A stretch of DNA of 64,000 bases from Telopea speciosissima (taxonomy: Eukaryota > Streptophyta > Magnoliopsida > Proteales > Proteaceae), in assembly GCF_018873765.1 (NCBI RefSeq), contig NW_025317348.1:778127-842126 (forward strand), written 5' to 3'. Made by a program: the position numbers and the translations under genes. Under the pieces are notes generated by a model. That model ran no database searches, had not been told where the DNA came from, and saw nothing but the letters and a program-made list of their open reading frames with translations. Below are positions 34,125-46,906 of the stretch, piece after piece. The stretch's first letter is position 1. Each line of letters begins with the position of its first letter.

Positions 34125-34158
34125 CAAGCAAGTCCTTCTTCGCGGAAGGACTTGCTTG
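34125..34158. repeat. Perfect 14-bp hairpin
   Basis: CAAGCAAGTCCTTC (34125-34138) pairs with GAAGGACTTGCTTG (34145-34158) over a 6-nt loop, TTCGCG. The arm words (AAGCAAG, GGACTTGCTTG) also occur beside mini-repeats at 40690 and elsewhere. Confidence 0.85.
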
Positions 34159-36299
34159 GTTCTTCGCTGGTTAGGGGTTTTCTTCGCTCGTCCCGACCGG
34201 AGCTTTACCGATGACGGCCGGTGCTTATACAGTAGAGAAAGGTCTATTTCGTTCATCGGGGGGCTCGGGTTCGTCGTAGGAATCTTTCTGGTTCCCGCTC
34301 CCTCCTTCCCGGCCCTCTTGCTTACTATGAGTTCGCTTCCTACGAGCCCATGCGCGATCGTGCAAATATAGAGGGTTCGGTATTACGAATCCAGATACTA
34401 TGGGATTGGACATCTGGCGATACACAACCTCCCTCCCGGTGGGACAACCGGTAGTACGATTCAAGGGAATTGGACACTCCCGGAACGCATATACCAAAAA
34501 CTAGAATAGCGAGGGAACCTAACCGCGGTAGAGGCTCCCCTCTCCCTTCTTTAGTAGCAATGTTCACTACTGCCGCTGTTGCGGAGCACCCGCCCGTAGG
34601 TTTTAGTAGACATCGGTACGATTGTAGGATGTTAGAACTCATAAGGCAATGATAGGGAGTGACGTACTATTAAAAACCATCTCGCTCGCTGGTCTTTTCG
34701 ACCGTATCATCGACCACGATCTAATCCCGCCCGCATTCGGGATCGGGCGGAGGTCGGTCAATAGCATAGCTATTATTGACCCGACCGCCGACAGGCCTAC
34801 TTTCTTCAAGATACGAAACGAGCAGCCGGAAACGGCTGTCCCTATTGTATTTTAGATGGAGTCATCAACAGGGCTAAGAATCTTACCACAGTCAGCGGTA
34901 CCCACGCTCTTCCGTGCTCGTAGGTTGACTCCCCTATGCATCCGGTCTCACAAACGTGCATTTCCCTTATGCATCCAGCCGCTTCACTAATGTGAATAGG
35001 TTATACAGAAGGGTGGGTTGGTTATATACTCTTATGCGCGTTCCTTCTTCGAACCTTTTGGTATGTATTGCCCCCTAACTATAGATCAGATCCACCGGAC
35101 GAGAAACTAAATTCCGCACTGCTGCTGAGTCGTCGGACTTATCCACCAAGGGATTCGTGGAATTTCAGTTTGTGGATTGCGTTGGGGGAAATCTACCAAA
35201 GCTAGGCAGATAGATAGACTCCTTTCCCGCTGCTAAGGGAGAGCAAGAAACAAAATCAAATGATTGTTTTTTAACCAGCGCCCCCTTTTGGGTATGCGGG
35301 TACTAAGAGTCCTCTCACTACCAACCAGCAGACATCATCTGGCTGGGTCTTGCCGGTATCAACAACGAGAAAAAACAACCAAATGGAAACAGCAACTAAC
35401 TATGGCTCTTGGCCCAGACAACGTCCTAGGCGTAGGGGAGATCGGAGCAACAGGGAACGCCTAGACGACGTTAAATAAGCCTGGGCTGCAGTAAGTAGAT
35501 CGAGAGGTCGTTCCGCCCCTTGTCCCCGAAGATGGGTAATATGTTCTCATACAATGTTGCTCCAATCTGACCTAGCTGGCGAGCGATCCCAGTTCGCGGC
35601 AGAGAACAAGACAGCAAGCGAGCGTACCTTTGTTCGCTTCTTCTCCACCAAGCACGGAAGTTTAAGGATAACTGTAGGTCGGTGGCTACCTAAGGAAACT
35701 CCGATTCGATCCGCCCCCCGGCTGGGAGGCATCTACCTCATCCCGATCACAAGGAGAGGTTCACCATGATGGGGGGTACTTCTTTTTTTGTTCCGTTCCG
35801 GGGGGACCATCCTTTTTTTTTGCGGCATGCTCCTCAGATTTACGGATTCGCAGGGGGCCTCAGGCCCTACTTAGTTGACTGACAATGACAAAGGCTTGCG
35901 AAACTAAGTAGCGCCTTTTGAATGGAATCTGTAGTAGTCTATCAGTGGTGCGAAGCGGCTTTGCCCCTTTTCAGTAGGGGAGCGAAAGGTTAGACCTTAG
36001 AAAGTCAGCGAACAGCGGTTCTTCTATGTAGGTATGGCGTTCCCCCTTGACTCTCCTAACGTCGAGCTAAGTGACTTCGTAACCTTTGCGTAGCGTAGTA
36101 GAATGAAGGCTACGCACCGACGCTCTCTTCTCTATTAGCCTAAGCGTCTTCGCTAACTCGCTCGCCTACTATACTATACCATAGTAGGGTAGGCTAGGCT
36201 AACTCAGCAGCTTACTTCTAATTGATAATACGGGGTTAGTAGCGCCTTTTCCTTTTTGAATAACCCTCTTTCATAAGTAAAGTAGGCTATAGGTCCTTA
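34159..36299. other. Gene-poor spacer
   Basis: No conserved gene recognised. The T-rich words CTTTTTTTT (about 35812) and TTTTTTTTTATATTTTTATATTT (about 36347) and the purine/pyrimidine tracts are unremarkable. Confidence 0.4.
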
Positions 36300-36644
36300 G
36301 TAGCGTTGACAAAGAAGAACAGCCGGTTAAAAGACAGCGAATCTTTTTTTTTATATTTTTATATTTCTTTTTTATTTAAACATATAGGCCAGCTTGACAA
36401 GCTACCCTTCCTCTTGATCTGAGGTGCGAAGAGAAACATCTCTTTTTTATGACTTCCACTTCTCGATCCCGGCCCGGAAAAGTGACCGACCAGGGCCCTA
36501 TTGATGAATGAAAGAAAGGGTTTATGAGCCCTAGCCCTGTAAGCCCACACCTGTGTAGAGTAGATCGTTCAACACCTGCGGCACAAACCCATTTTTGACC
36601 CATTGGTCCTAGTATCATAGGCGACCGAACGGCCGCCCCCCTAA
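36300..36644 (-). other. nad1: 5' part of trans-spliced nad1 intron 1 (probable)
   Basis: Downstream of nad1 exon 1 on the minus strand. The sequence right after the exon reads TTAGGGGGGCGGCCGTTCGG and then continues with structured, GC-rich sequence. In seed plants nad1 exon 1 is joined to exon 2 by trans-splicing of a split group II intron, so the 5' intron half must lie here. The 3' end is not defined by any motif I can see; 36300 is only a working limit. Confidence 0.5.
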
Positions 36645-37030
36645 TTACTAGACCGACCTGCTGTAATAATTCCATAAACACCTAGCGAAGATATGGCAAA
36701 CAAATAAAGTAGCCCTATGTTCGGATCTGACAATACCATACCATAATCAAAAGGTACAACGGCCCGAGCGACCAGACTTAACATAAATGTAGCCACTGGA
36801 GCCATTCTAAAAAGGGAGAAATTAGCACTACTTGGTGAAATAGGTTCTTTTAGAATCAATTTCGAACCATCTGCTAGAGGTTGTAACAATCCGAACGATC
36901 CCACTACATCAGGACCCTTTCGACGTTGCACAAAAGCCATTACTTTACGTTCAGCTAGCACTAAAAAGGCTACTCCTAGTAGAAGTGGTAGAATTATTCC
37001 AAGTATTTCCGCTGGAACAGCTATGTACGT
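36645..37030 (-). CDS. nad1: NADH dehydrogenase subunit 1, exon 1
   Basis: The minus frame reads [20 protein letters not shown] through [11 protein letters not shown], the first 129 residues of Nad1, a membrane subunit of complex I that helps form the quinone site. The exon is 386 nt, the usual size, ending two bases into the Asn129 codon. The start codon is ACG (complement of 37028-37030), which must be edited to AUG; an upstream in-frame ATG at 37048 is not the family start. Other expected edits: S56L, S72F, R89W, P103L, T123I and R126W. The remaining exons are not in this window and must be trans-spliced. No damage is seen. Confidence 0.95.
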
Positions 37031-37043
37031 TTTCGATTTTCTA

Positions 37044-37122
37044 TTCACTCATGATCGGGCCTGGTCGACCCGATCATGATATTTCACTCATGATCTGGCC
37101 TGGTCGACCCAATCATGATATT
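37044..37122 (-). repeat. Tandem 39-nt hairpin repeat upstream of nad1
   Basis: Two units begin at 37044 and 37083 with TTCACTCATGATC. Each holds an inverted repeat: ATGATCGGG with CCCGATCAT in unit 1, and a form with two changes in unit 2 (ATGATCTGG, CCCAATCAT) that weaken the pairing. The repeat lies 13 nt before the ACG start, on the 5' side of nad1, and would be in its leader. Confidence 0.88.
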
Positions 37123-39366
<2,244 letters not shown>

Positions 39367-39605
39367 CAAACAACTCCCAGCAAACTCCGGAGCGAATAAA
39401 ACCAAACAAGCAACGGCCCTACTACAACACAAAGGGTGGTCTACGATCACCAGAACAAGCAAGCAACTCCATGAGCCCAATTATGAGTAAGGCGCGCGCA
39501 ACCTATAAGCGCGCTCCCGCGTCAAAGCATGCTAACGCACAACGGTGCTCTACGATCAGCTCGACCACCGGGAGAGAGTGGTCTACGAGCAGCTCGACCG
39601 CAGGG
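39367..39605. repeat. Mini-repeat mosaic beside the psbD insert
   Basis: Modules in order: AAACAAGCAACGG; GGGTGGTCTACGATCACCAG (version 2, about 39434); AAGCAACTCCATGAGCCC with TATGAGTAAGGCGCGCGC (about 39470); GCTCTACGATCAGCTCGACC; and CACCGGGAGAGAGTGGTC with a further unit to about 39605. These are the same modules as at 2.5, 40.6 and 54.9 kb. Confidence 0.82.
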
Positions 39606-40564
39606 AGAGAATGGGCGGTGTTATTCTTTAGCTTACTCGTTTGGTAGCGGCAAGTGATTCTTAAAGGTGAAGCAGCACCCTCAACTCATTCGTATCTTAC
39701 TCCAGTTAGGGATTCCCGGTCTCTCTTATGCTTGGGTGTTCGAAGTCGGTGACTCTCTATAGTACTCCTATCTTCATTCACCACCCTCTCTCTGGAGTTC
39801 CTATTAGTGAGGTTATGAAATTGCTGAACCCTCTTCGATCAGTAATTTCATAACCTCCTTTCATGTGACTCTCATCCAGCCGGGAGAGTGCATCCCATGA
39901 ACATTTATAACAACCGCCCTAATGCTCTTCATAACCTGAGTAGGGGCAGTGTCAATCTCCGTCCTTGAGGAATCGTCCTTTGCTAAATGTTGGGATACCC
40001 CTTAAGAGTATCACTCAAAAGCCTAACACCTACCGGAACATTAGCAAAACTATTGACTCCTAATAGTTTTCTATTTTTAGGCGGCTGTTTCCGTCTAGCC
40101 ATTCCAAAAGACCGGGCAAAGCCAGTAGGAAGCCCCTTGTCTCCAGTACTCATGAAGGGAAAGAAGATAGAGTCTATTCAATCTGTTCCTTGCTCTGATA
40201 CCGTAGGGGCATTAGCAAGCCCTAAGACTTTTCTTAATGAATGAGTGATTTCATTCTCTAGCACACTCGCTTCGTATACTTCACTCGTTCTCCTCTATCT
40301 TCTTCTTTACTATTTCTTCCACACACTTAGAAAGATAGTTGAGTTAAGCTGATTCCTCACCCTATTGGATGGAATCACTCAAAAGCCTAACGCCTACTGT
40401 ACTATCTTTCTTCACTCCAACAGATCTGGCAAAGCAACCCGTCCTTGTTGACTCAATACAGAGAAATTTAGAGAGTTAGATGGATTCTTATCTGCTTAAA
40501 GTGTTCGCTTGGTCTACGTAGTTATTGAACAGAAAGCGGACTCCGCCCCAGCAATCAAACTACT
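39606..40564. other. Spacer with a strong hairpin and a short duplication
   Basis: No gene recognised. ATCACTCAAAAGCCTAAC followed by (A/G)CCTAC occurs at 40010 and again at about 40374. The hairpin at 39809-39857 is listed separately. Confidence 0.45.
39809..39857. repeat. 19-bp near-perfect hairpin
   Basis: GAGGTTATGAAATT (39809-39822) pairs with AATTTCATAACCTC (39844-39857). The pairing then continues inward with one G-T pair and four more pairs (CTGA with TCAG), leaving an 11-nt loop. It is long enough to act as an RNA 3'-end or processing signal. Confidence 0.88.
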
Positions 40565-40700
40565 GCGCCCCTAACAGAGTCAAGGCAACGGTGCTCTACG
40601 ATCAGCTCGACCACCGGGAGAGAGTGCTCGTAGATCAGCTCGACCACCGGGAGAGAGTGCTCGTAGATCAGCTTACTCAAATAGGGGCGAAAGGACTTGC
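40565..40700. repeat. 33-nt tandem array of mini-repeat units
   Basis: GATCAGCTCGACCACCGGGA starts at 40600 and 40633, with a partial unit at 40666, giving a 33-nt period. The array is preceded by CCCCTAACAGAGTCAAGGCA and followed by GGACTTGCTTGTTGCCGGAG. The array at 54960-55100 has nearly the same left and right flanks. Confidence 0.9.
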
Positions 40701-42611
40701 TTGTTGCCGGAGTTTGCTTATTCGCCAATCCGGCTACAACTATAGGTATGCGGGAGGAGCTTACTTACTGTCCTTCCTAACCTTCCGAGAGCCTTCCTGA
40801 CTGGCATTTCAACTGGGCTTGAAAGCTTGACTTCTTAGCTAGTAGCCCGAACGCTTAGTAGCTTACTTTCAGATCGTGTAGCAACGAGCTGCTTAAGAGG
40901 TATCTCGTCACTCCGACTTGGTGCAAAGTCAGGCTGATTTAAAATCAGTGCACACGAGACTTGCTCTTTCTTGGCTTTTCTGGTTGGCTTTCTAGCTGGA
41001 CTGGTAGCTTGGAGCGAGGAGAACATACGGGAACAAGAGAGAGACTGGCTTGACTAGTGAGCGAGAAATGAAAGACTAGCTGACAGACCCACTAGACTAG
41101 ACTGACAAGGTGATCGTGTAGCTACGAGCTGCTGTCGCTCACGGAGACTTGCTCTTGTACACTCAGAAAGGAAGGCGAGACTGCCGGCACTTACGCAGAT
41201 CCATCCAAGCACTCGAAAGGACCAAGCAACTCCATAAGCACGCTAGCGCGCCAGAACTTACTAAAGAAGCAACGGCGAGAGCGGTCTAGTCTGTGGCTGA
41301 GTGAGACCAGACAACTAGGCGCGCCCTCTAGCTCCCTATTACCGTACCGTGACATCGACCTGAAGCTAGACGGGAGACCGGGCTTTGATCTGCTATCCCT
41401 ATACCGTTCTTTGTTCTCCGCTTGTTTGCTCTCCTTTTTTCTCATTCCTGAATCAGGAGTCCATGAATCTGAGCAAAGCGATCAGTCGCTCCATAATGAA
41501 GATTCAGGGAATCAGGGAAAAAAAGAGCTATCTGCACACATGAAGGAAGGGGGCTCGCCGAAGATGGACAGGAAGCCTTGGTTGACGACCTTATGAGAGG
41601 CTAGGTACAATAGCAAAAGGGAAATCAGACTCAAGCCCGCATAGATAGGAAGATGTGCTTGACGATGGAATGGAAGGAGAGACCCCATCATACCTTTTTG
41701 ATTGAGCTATTGAGGGCTCCAAGCGGGCAGAAAAGGAGAAGGCTTCCGTCACAGGTGACAAAGAAGGCTTCCTCCCGGGAACTGGCTTTCGAATCGCGTA
41801 AGCAGGGTACCCTAGGAAAGAAGACGAAGGATACAGGTGCTCGGCAGCAAGCAATAGCTGCCGCAGTCGCAGTAGCAAGACAAGAATGAGAAGGGAAGCC
41901 CCTTTTTGATGCATACATACAAGAAAATAGCAATTGGATAGCGATCACCCAGTCGGGTAAGCGTCGGAGAGGAATGAATAGACAGCAAAGGAATGGTTTT
42001 CTAGCGGTCTCGCTGAAGCAAGGGCTAAAGGGTGGAAAGCAAGCCAAGAGTAGGGGTTTGCATCGGCCTTAAGGAATAGTGAAAGCGGTAGTCGGAGTGG
42101 TGACCGGGTCAATTAGAACAGGCCGAGTCAGCTTCTCCTCCTCCCGTTGGATAGAGGAAACGAAAGTCAGCTCGACCAACCCTCGCTTGACCCGCTGACC
42201 TATGATCGGCGAATTTCGAAATCTTTTATCCCGTTTGATGAAACCGCAAATCATCATCTTGTTCTGACTGTCCCTCTTACGGGGAACTCTTTTCAGGCAG
42301 ACCGAGAGGAGAGAGAGAGAGGAAATAGCAAAGAATCATTCGGCGCGTAGTGAACTGCCAGATAGATCAGCACAGCTAGGGAAGCCGTTGAAACCCGATC
42401 ATTCGAAGCAGCCCCTATTAGAGTAAAGGGCGGACCGAGGGCCTGGTTTGTGCCTATGATGCCATCGTCAAAGAACACTCGACTCGAATGGGCGAAACCT
42501 ATCTAAGCACTGCTGGAATGGGATCTAATGTCAGGTATCCAAGGAGTCAAGGGAATGGTAGGTATGGGATTGCTTCTGTATCTAATGGAATGGAAGGCGC
42601 TTAGGGAATTT
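40701..42611. other. Spacer, no gene recognised
   Basis: Open frames at 41653-41889 and 41688-42047 overlap on opposite strands and show no family features. AAGCAACTCCATAAGCACGC with TAGCGCGCC near 41221 is a mini-repeat module. Confidence 0.4.
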
Positions 42612-42839
42612 TTAATTTCCTAATGCTAATGGAAGGCTAGGTGAGGTATTACGACCGTTCAGGCGATCAGAGGCGATCAGTAGTGTTGTGTTCTTATAAA
42701 GGAAATTCCATTGACAAGGTGGAAGGAAGGGCGGTGGGTGGGTGACGGCTAGGACTGGTGGTTGTGTTAAGTATTGCTTGATGCTCTTGAACGCGTTGTC
42801 ACAGGCTTGATCCCATACGAAATCGATCCCTTTCATCAT
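42612..42839 (-). pseudogene. Gypsy RNase H tether, N-terminal piece
   Basis: The frame includes KGIDFVWDQACDNAFKSIKQ and YLTQPPVLAV, the typical link between reverse transcriptase and RNase H in plant Ty3 elements (usually F-x-W-x-x-x-C-x-x-A-F). It ends soon after, where unrelated sequence begins. Confidence 0.8.
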
Positions 42840-42979
42840 TAGGCGTGAAAACGGTTGACACCTTCCTGATAGGTTTGAGATGAATCTTCTGATGTAGGAT
42901 AAAAAAACCTTGTAGCCGTTTGAGTTCCCGGAGGTTAGTTGGTGGTTTCATTTCAAGGATGGCTTTAGTTTTGGCTGGG

Positions 42980-43414
42980 TCAACTGTGATTCCATCTTTT
43001 GTAATAACAAACCCCAAGAACTTTCCAGTTACTACCCCCATAAAGAATTTGAGGTCTGTCGAGCCTCATGTTGTGCTTTCGAAGTATCTCGAAGACCCTT
43101 CGTAGATCTGCGAGGTGATCTTCTTTCTTTCTGCTTTTAACTGCGAGGTCATCCACGTAACACTCTACTGTTTTATGTTGTTGATCTCGAAATATCTGCA
43201 TCATAGCCCGTTGGTAGGTGGCACCAGCATTTTTGAGACCGAATGGCATCACCGTATAGCAGTACGTACCGAATGGAGTTCTAAAGGACGTGTGCCTTTC
43301 GTCGTCTGGATCCATTTGGATTTGGTTATACCCAGACAAGCCATCCATGAAAGACATCTGTTCATATCCGCAGGTATTGTCTATCATGATTTCCGTGATC
43401 GGCAGAGTAAGCAA
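42980..43414 (-). pseudogene. Gypsy reverse transcriptase core
   Basis: The frame contains SFMDGLSGYNQIQMDPDDE (palm motif with Asp), TPFGTYCYTVMPFGLKNAGA and ECYVDDLAVKS, whose YVDD catalytic box is coded at 43148-43159. Upstream, at 43430-43570 on the minus strand, KDVGFIREEKDPDWLANIVS and QIRVCIDFRDLNNAFPK are in another frame. Downstream, FLGFVITKDGITVDPAKTKA continues in the frame open at 42799-43041. All motifs are present but split over three frames, so no enzyme can be made. Confidence 0.92.
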
Positions 43415-45646
43415 GCTACCTTAGGGAATGCGTTATTCAGGTCTCTGAAGTCAATGCAAACCCGAATCTGCCCGTTCTTCTTGGTCACTGAGACAATGTT
43501 TGCCAACCAATCGGGATCTTTCTCTTCTCTTATGAAACCCACATCCTTTAATTTCTGTACTTATTTATAAATCTTCTCCATGAGGAGTGGATGAAAGCGT
43601 CGTTGCGCTTGCTTGAAGGGCTTAGCATCTGGTTTGATATGTTGCCTGTGGACGGCGATTTCAGGGTCTAGCCCAGGCATCTCAGCGTAACTCCAGGCAA
43701 ATATGTCCAAGTATTCCTTAAGGAGCTGGACGTATTGTTCAGCTTCCTCTGATGATAGGCTGGCACTTAGGAAGATTGGGCGAGGGTCGCCTTCCGTTCC
43801 CAGGTCAACCTGTCGAACTTCATCATCTGTGGGTGGTACTGGTTTCAGGTTCTCTCGAGGGGCTCGAAGAGCGGGTCATCTTCCCAAGTCATGATTTCTT
43901 GCCCATCTTCTTCGACTGAAACCATATTTGCAGTTACTACCCGAAAATAATCTTCCTCGGGCTCTGTCAGGAACCCGTCAATCTCGCTCCAGTCTATTTC
44001 TGGGTCTTCCTCTTCTAACCAGTGCGGGCAATTGTGTCCACAATGATTCTTTGAGCAGAACGACACGGCCATTTGAGTTGGGAGCGTGATTCGGTGAGCA
44101 GTTGCGACTCATCAATTGGCCATCTTTCTTGGAGTTCTCCAACCTTAGTTTGGTTTTGCCTCTCTATTAGCCTCTCTTCATTTCCCGGAGGCGTCGATGG
44201 CTTCGCTGTGGTACAGTTTACAGCTAAAGGGAACAAGTCGGGTATGCTTATATTCGAATCCCAACTTTCTGTGTAAGAGGACTCTCGATCTGTTTCTTCT
44301 TCATACTTCTTCGGGGAAGGGAGGTCAAGCGGCAGATCTCCCAAACCATGAGGAGAGAGACCCAGCCTCCGATCTTCTAACCAATCTTCTTTCTGCCTTT
44401 TCGTCATGTAAGGCTCACTACGTGAGTCCTGTATGCCCCGGCCGTTGTGGAATCCATCAGGCTCGCTTTAACTGACGCCCATCTTCCTCATCATTGTCTT
44501 GACCGTATCATTGAATGTTTCGACATTTGGAACACCATCTGAGACAATTGGCCCTGGTGGTGGTGGAGGTAGATACGGACCCCTGTAGAACAGGATCTCA
44601 TCATTCTTGTTCTTCGCCGGCACTGTAAAGAATGCCCCATTCGGGTCTTCGATGTCCTGAGCATGCTGCAATGTTGGGATAGGCACTTAGACTTAAGTGT
44701 CGCAGAAGTATGCTTCTCGGACTCGAGCCAATTCTTCTTCGTTATCAGATGAGGCATCTTCTACCACTATACTAATTACATGTGACTGCACATTGTCTTC
44801 ATACGTGCCATTTTCAAAAAACGATGACCCCTCAGATTCTGAGCTTATCATGTCCGAATGAGTAGGCTGGTACCCCAATCCGGTAAAGTTGTGTAATCCC
44901 TGATCAGTGGTGAACCAAGTTGATTCCATGACTTTCCTCGTGACTGATTCTAGTGGTGCCAAGATTCCTTCGCCTTTCCCAAGCACGCATGGGTTGGAGA
45001 AGTCGTAGCCCATTTCCGACATCATTCTTCTTACTTCTGTTTTGAAGTTATGGAATTCCGGCTTCCGCTTGACGGTGAGGGCGCCGCATGTTGGTCTCGT
45101 GAAGAGCCAGATGTTCTCACAAAAGTGACAGCTCCTTGTGACAATAATGTACTGTCTGGCATACTTTGCGCAACCATGTTCACCGTCTATCTATTGGCCC
45201 TGTTGTTGGCAAGAGGGTTTGGTACGTCGTTAACCTTGTACTTACCCGACTTAGGCTTTGGCTGAATTGTTTTGTCATTGATGAAGACCATGTACTTCTT
45301 CTGCCTCACCTCCGGTTTGCGAGCGATCACAAGTTCGGGATTTGTGTCCTCTTCGGCTTCTGCCTCTTGCTCGTACATCAACGCATCGGCGCAGTGCGAT
45401 TCAGAGGCTCTGAATGGCCTCTTTTCTGCGAAGACCTTATGCACTTTCCCTTCTTCCCCAACATATTTAAAACATTGGTGGAGTGTAGAGGGGACCACCA
45501 GATTTTCATGGATCCAGGGTCGTCCTAATAGTAGATTGTAGGACGTGTCGGTTTCAATGACATAGCAGGTAACTTGGGACTGACGGCTCCCTAGCTGGCA
45601 CTTCAGTCGGATCTTTCCAATTGCTTTTCGGGTATTAGCATCATAC

Positions 45647-45829
45647 CTACGGGATAGTGATGTTGGTGTAGCTCATTTGGTTAGCAGGGATTTCGAGGAA
45701 GGCGAGTGCTTTCAGCGGCATGACATTTACTGCCGATCCCGGATCAACTTGCACACGGGGTAATGGTGCTTCTCCGATGTACCCAGTATGATATAACGGG
45801 CGATTGTGCTTTGCCCTGCCGAGCAGCAT
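45647..45829 (-). pseudogene. Gypsy aspartic protease region
   Basis: The frame carries RVQVDPGSAVNVMPLKAL. Plant gypsy proteases have D-x-G-S at this place; here the sequence is DPGSA, as in many elements of this group. The frame is stopped soon after. Confidence 0.7.
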
Positions 45830-45858
45830 GTCCTCTTCCGTGAACGTAATGGAAAGAC

Positions 45859-46380
45859 GTGTATACTCCTAAAGACGTGTATACCCCAAAAGGGTACTTA
45901 GAGGTTTTCGGCCTCAAGGGCGTGTCCAATGTTGAGATAGAGGAGAGTTTTACCCAGATCTCACAATGGAGTGAGAATAGCCTTTCCATTCCTACGCTAA
46001 ACTCCAAGAAGCTGAAAAGCTTTCTGGATACAAATTCGTGCATCTTGGAGCACTGCAAGTGGGTATCTCGCCTTTCACTCGTAAAGGTTTAAAGAAGCAA
46101 ATGCTACCTTGCGTGTGTTCTAGACTGTCGCCACCGTCAGTTTTCCGATGCCTTGATTGGCGCGATCTCTGCATCCCTTGACGATGGACGTATTTATTTC
46201 GCTGTTTTTCCAAACTTCCCTGTGTCTCTGACCGACCCACATCTAAACGAAGTCTTAAGGATTCAACTGTTGACCGAAGGTTTCGATATGATCGAAGGAT
46301 CGGTTAATGACGCTTTGTATTGGCGTGTATGTTTCCGTGTGGTTAATACTCTATACCCGGCCACACTCTTCACGCTTTGA
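45859..46380 (+). pseudogene. Decayed stretch resembling a plant-virus movement protein (30K-like)
   Basis: Two plus frames, 45859-46092 and 46153-46380, appear to be parts of one coding region with a frame break and stop between them. The second contains SASLDDGRIYFAVFPNFPVS and then a segment ending WRVCFRVVN. The order of a D-D-G-R turn, a P-N-aromatic segment with Asp a few residues on, and a closing hydrophobic strand resembles the core of the 30K superfamily of movement proteins, which help virus RNA or protein pass through plasmodesmata. This is pattern similarity judged by eye, with no search made. The break means no protein is made. It could instead be a retroelement or nuclear gene piece. 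Confidence 0.35.
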
Positions 46381-46906
46381 CGCAGTTTATTTCCAAAGCT
46401 CCTCAACTATACCCAGGCAGACGATCTATCTCCATGATGCAGCGTCGCGTGGTGGAGAAGGAGACGAAAAGGACAAAAACCTCTTCAGGATCCCCTCAAA
46501 GGAAGATTGAAAAGTCGCTAAAGGCGTAACGCAGGATGCAGCTCCTGCGTGAGCATAAAGAGTATCTCAACGACCCTCGAAGGGAACAATGACTAAAATC
46601 TTTCCCTGAAGACGTTCGGAAGCAGATACGAGATGAGTGGCTATCGTCTCGTGAAAACTCAGGTTTGGAACCCTCTTGGACTACGTGTACATGAGGGGGC
46701 CTGTCAGGGCCCACAAACCAAGTAGCTAAGAGCGCCTGAGGGACGAGAGAGCCGAGTCAACGGCTTTCCCACCCTTTGATTCAATAAAGATTGATGGTGA
46801 CGAAAGGTTCGTAGCTTCACCACTCGTCTCAACGGATAAAGGTGATCAGTCTTCGCTTCATCAACAATGAAATTGGGCGAACACTACGCTACAAGCCCTT
46901 GACCAA
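46381..46906. other. Sequence between the movement-protein-like stretch and orf357
   Basis: No continuous frame. Composition is like the two flanking plus-strand frames, so the three may be one imported segment (45.86-47.98 kb). Confidence 0.4.

Larger units (their letters stand above)
42612..45830 (-). mobile_element. Ty3/gypsy retrotransposon remnant (protease to RNase H start)
   Basis: Read on the minus strand. A protease-like segment (LPRVQVDPGSAVNVMPLKAL) lies at about 45.75 kb. A linker follows with LLLGRPWIHENLVVPSTLHQ near 45.5 kb, and acidic spacer frames run through 43.9-45.0 kb. The reverse transcriptase is at 43.6-42.9 kb, and the start of the tether/RNase H region (FVWDQACDNAFKSIKQYLTQ) ends at 42.6 kb. 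Frames are broken by stops and indels, including one near 43045. LTRs, gag and integrase are not seen with this copy. It is a nuclear element fragment moved into the mitochondrial genome. Confidence 0.9.

Noticed and set aside
43115-43570. 151-codon plus-strand frame
   Set aside because: Opposite to the reverse transcriptase, whose motifs are all on the minus strand.
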